Source of the DNA: Candidatus Peribacterales bacterium
GTDB lineage: Bacteria; Patescibacteriota; Gracilibacteria; Peribacterales; Peribacteraceae
Direction: 5' to 3'
Assembly: GCA_021731345.1 (NCBI GenBank)
Contig: JAKFXO010000048.1
Coordinates: 1 to 12,583 of the forward strand
DNA length: 12,583 nt
Part shown: piece after piece, positions 12,196 through 12,583 of the stretch
Position numbering within the stretch: position 1 is the stretch's first letter
Layout of the letters: every line of letters begins with the position of its first letter
Program-made: the position numbers and the translations under genes
The notes under the pieces: generated by a model
The model's database searches: none
What the model saw: the letters and a program-made list of their open reading frames with translations, nothing else
Told to the model about the DNA's origin: nothing

Positions 12196-12583
12196 GTGAA
12201 AACTCTCTTCTTCAAAAATGCGCAGGATTTCCGTGATTGGCTAACAAAGAACCACGACAAAGAAACGGAGATCGGCGTTGGCTTCTATAAAAAGGATTCT
12301 GGCAAAACCGGCATCAGCTATCCAGAATCTGTTGAACAGGCACTGTGTTTCGGATGGATCGATGGCGTGGGACGACGAATCGATGACAAGAGCCACATGA
12401 ACCGTTTCACGCCAAGAAAAAAGAAGAGCATTTGGAGCATTGTGAATATCGATAGGGTGAAAAAACTGACGAAAGATGGACTCATGACACCTGCAGGCAT
12501 CAAGGCCTTTGAGGCACGTGAAGAAAAGAAAACAGGCGTGTATTCGTTCGAACAGAAAGATCTAAGGCTTTCTCCGGATATCG
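12196..12583 (+). CDS. YdeI/OmdA-family protein, 3'-truncated
   Basis: The first 129 codons of a gene that runs off the window. Family motifs are clear: NAQDFRDWLTKNH (8-20), GVGFYKKDSGKTGISYPES (27-45), the signature ALCFGWIDGVGRRIDD (49-64), RFTPRKKKSIWSIVNIDRV (70-88) and GLMTPAGIKAFE (95-106). These are hallmarks of the YdeI/OmpD-associated (OmdA) family, small cytoplasmic proteins linked by annotation to bacteriocin or peptide stress protection; the biochemical function is not established. GTG 12196 is chosen because similarity begins within the first residues (LFFKNAQDF) and a -10 box lies just upstream. The full family length is about 190 residues, so roughly the last third is missing. 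Confidence 0.88.
   Translation, partial: MKTLFFKNAQDFRDWLTKNHDKETEIGVGFYKKDSGKTGISYPESVEQALCFGWIDGVGRRIDDKSHMNRFTPRKKKSIWSIVNIDRVKKLTKDGLMTPAGIKAFEAREEKKTGVYSFEQKDLRLSPDI

Overview
The window (about 12.6 kb, mid-range GC, standard genetic code) looks like chromosomal DNA of a bacterium with an unusual cell surface. I infer Patescibacteria/CPR, perhaps a Peribacteria-like lineage. The reasons are an EF-Ts gene next to lineage-specific genes, a large VirD4/TraG-like ATPase without other conjugation genes, SLH-type surface proteins, an SLH-sortase fusion, and several promoters placed so close to start codons that the mRNAs would be leaderless. The lineage is an inference; a marker-gene tree would settle it. 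I see no rRNA, tRNA, CRISPR array, transposase or plasmid function.

Layout. 1-720: 3' part of tsf (EF-Ts) with a strong intrinsic terminator. 727-1617: a two-helix membrane protein with an Excalibur calcium-binding motif, then a stand-alone CheY-like response regulator behind a near-consensus promoter. 1689-4263: an extended -10 promoter and an 828-residue membrane-tethered VirD4/TraG/HerA-type ATPase. 4296-8346: one very long surface-protein gene of about 1350 codons, split into three reading frames by two apparent single-base losses. Its order is membrane/signal segment, seven FG-GAP/VCBS calcium-binding repeats (a likely seven-bladed beta-propeller), beta-sandwich, Fn3-like domain, proline linker, SdrD-B-like domain and SLH-like region. 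8349-9330: a diverged tandem copy of the last ~280 codons of that gene, also frameshifted, behind a possible tiny membrane ORF. 9335-10528 (minus): a secreted protein with SLH domains joined to a sortase with an intact His-Cys-Arg triad. 10529-10665: divergent promoter region. 10666-11544: ApbE-type FMN transferase without a signal peptide. 11559-12086 (minus): a lipoprotein with an FMN-binding domain, the probable ApbE substrate; the two genes converge on a bidirectional terminator embedded in the last apbE codons. 12196-end: 5' part of a YdeI/OmdA-family gene.

How the genes may work together. From 4296 to 10528 the theme is the cell surface: propeller/SLH adhesin-like proteins next to an SLH-anchored sortase. 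From 10666 to 12086 it is a two-gene covalent-flavinylation module, pointing to extracytoplasmic electron transfer. The most interesting observations are this compact module with an apparently cytosolic ApbE, the SLH-sortase fusion, the recurrent leaderless promoter layout, and the cluster of single-base frame breaks confined to the surface-protein locus, which is either recent gene decay, assembly error or a frame-switching device.
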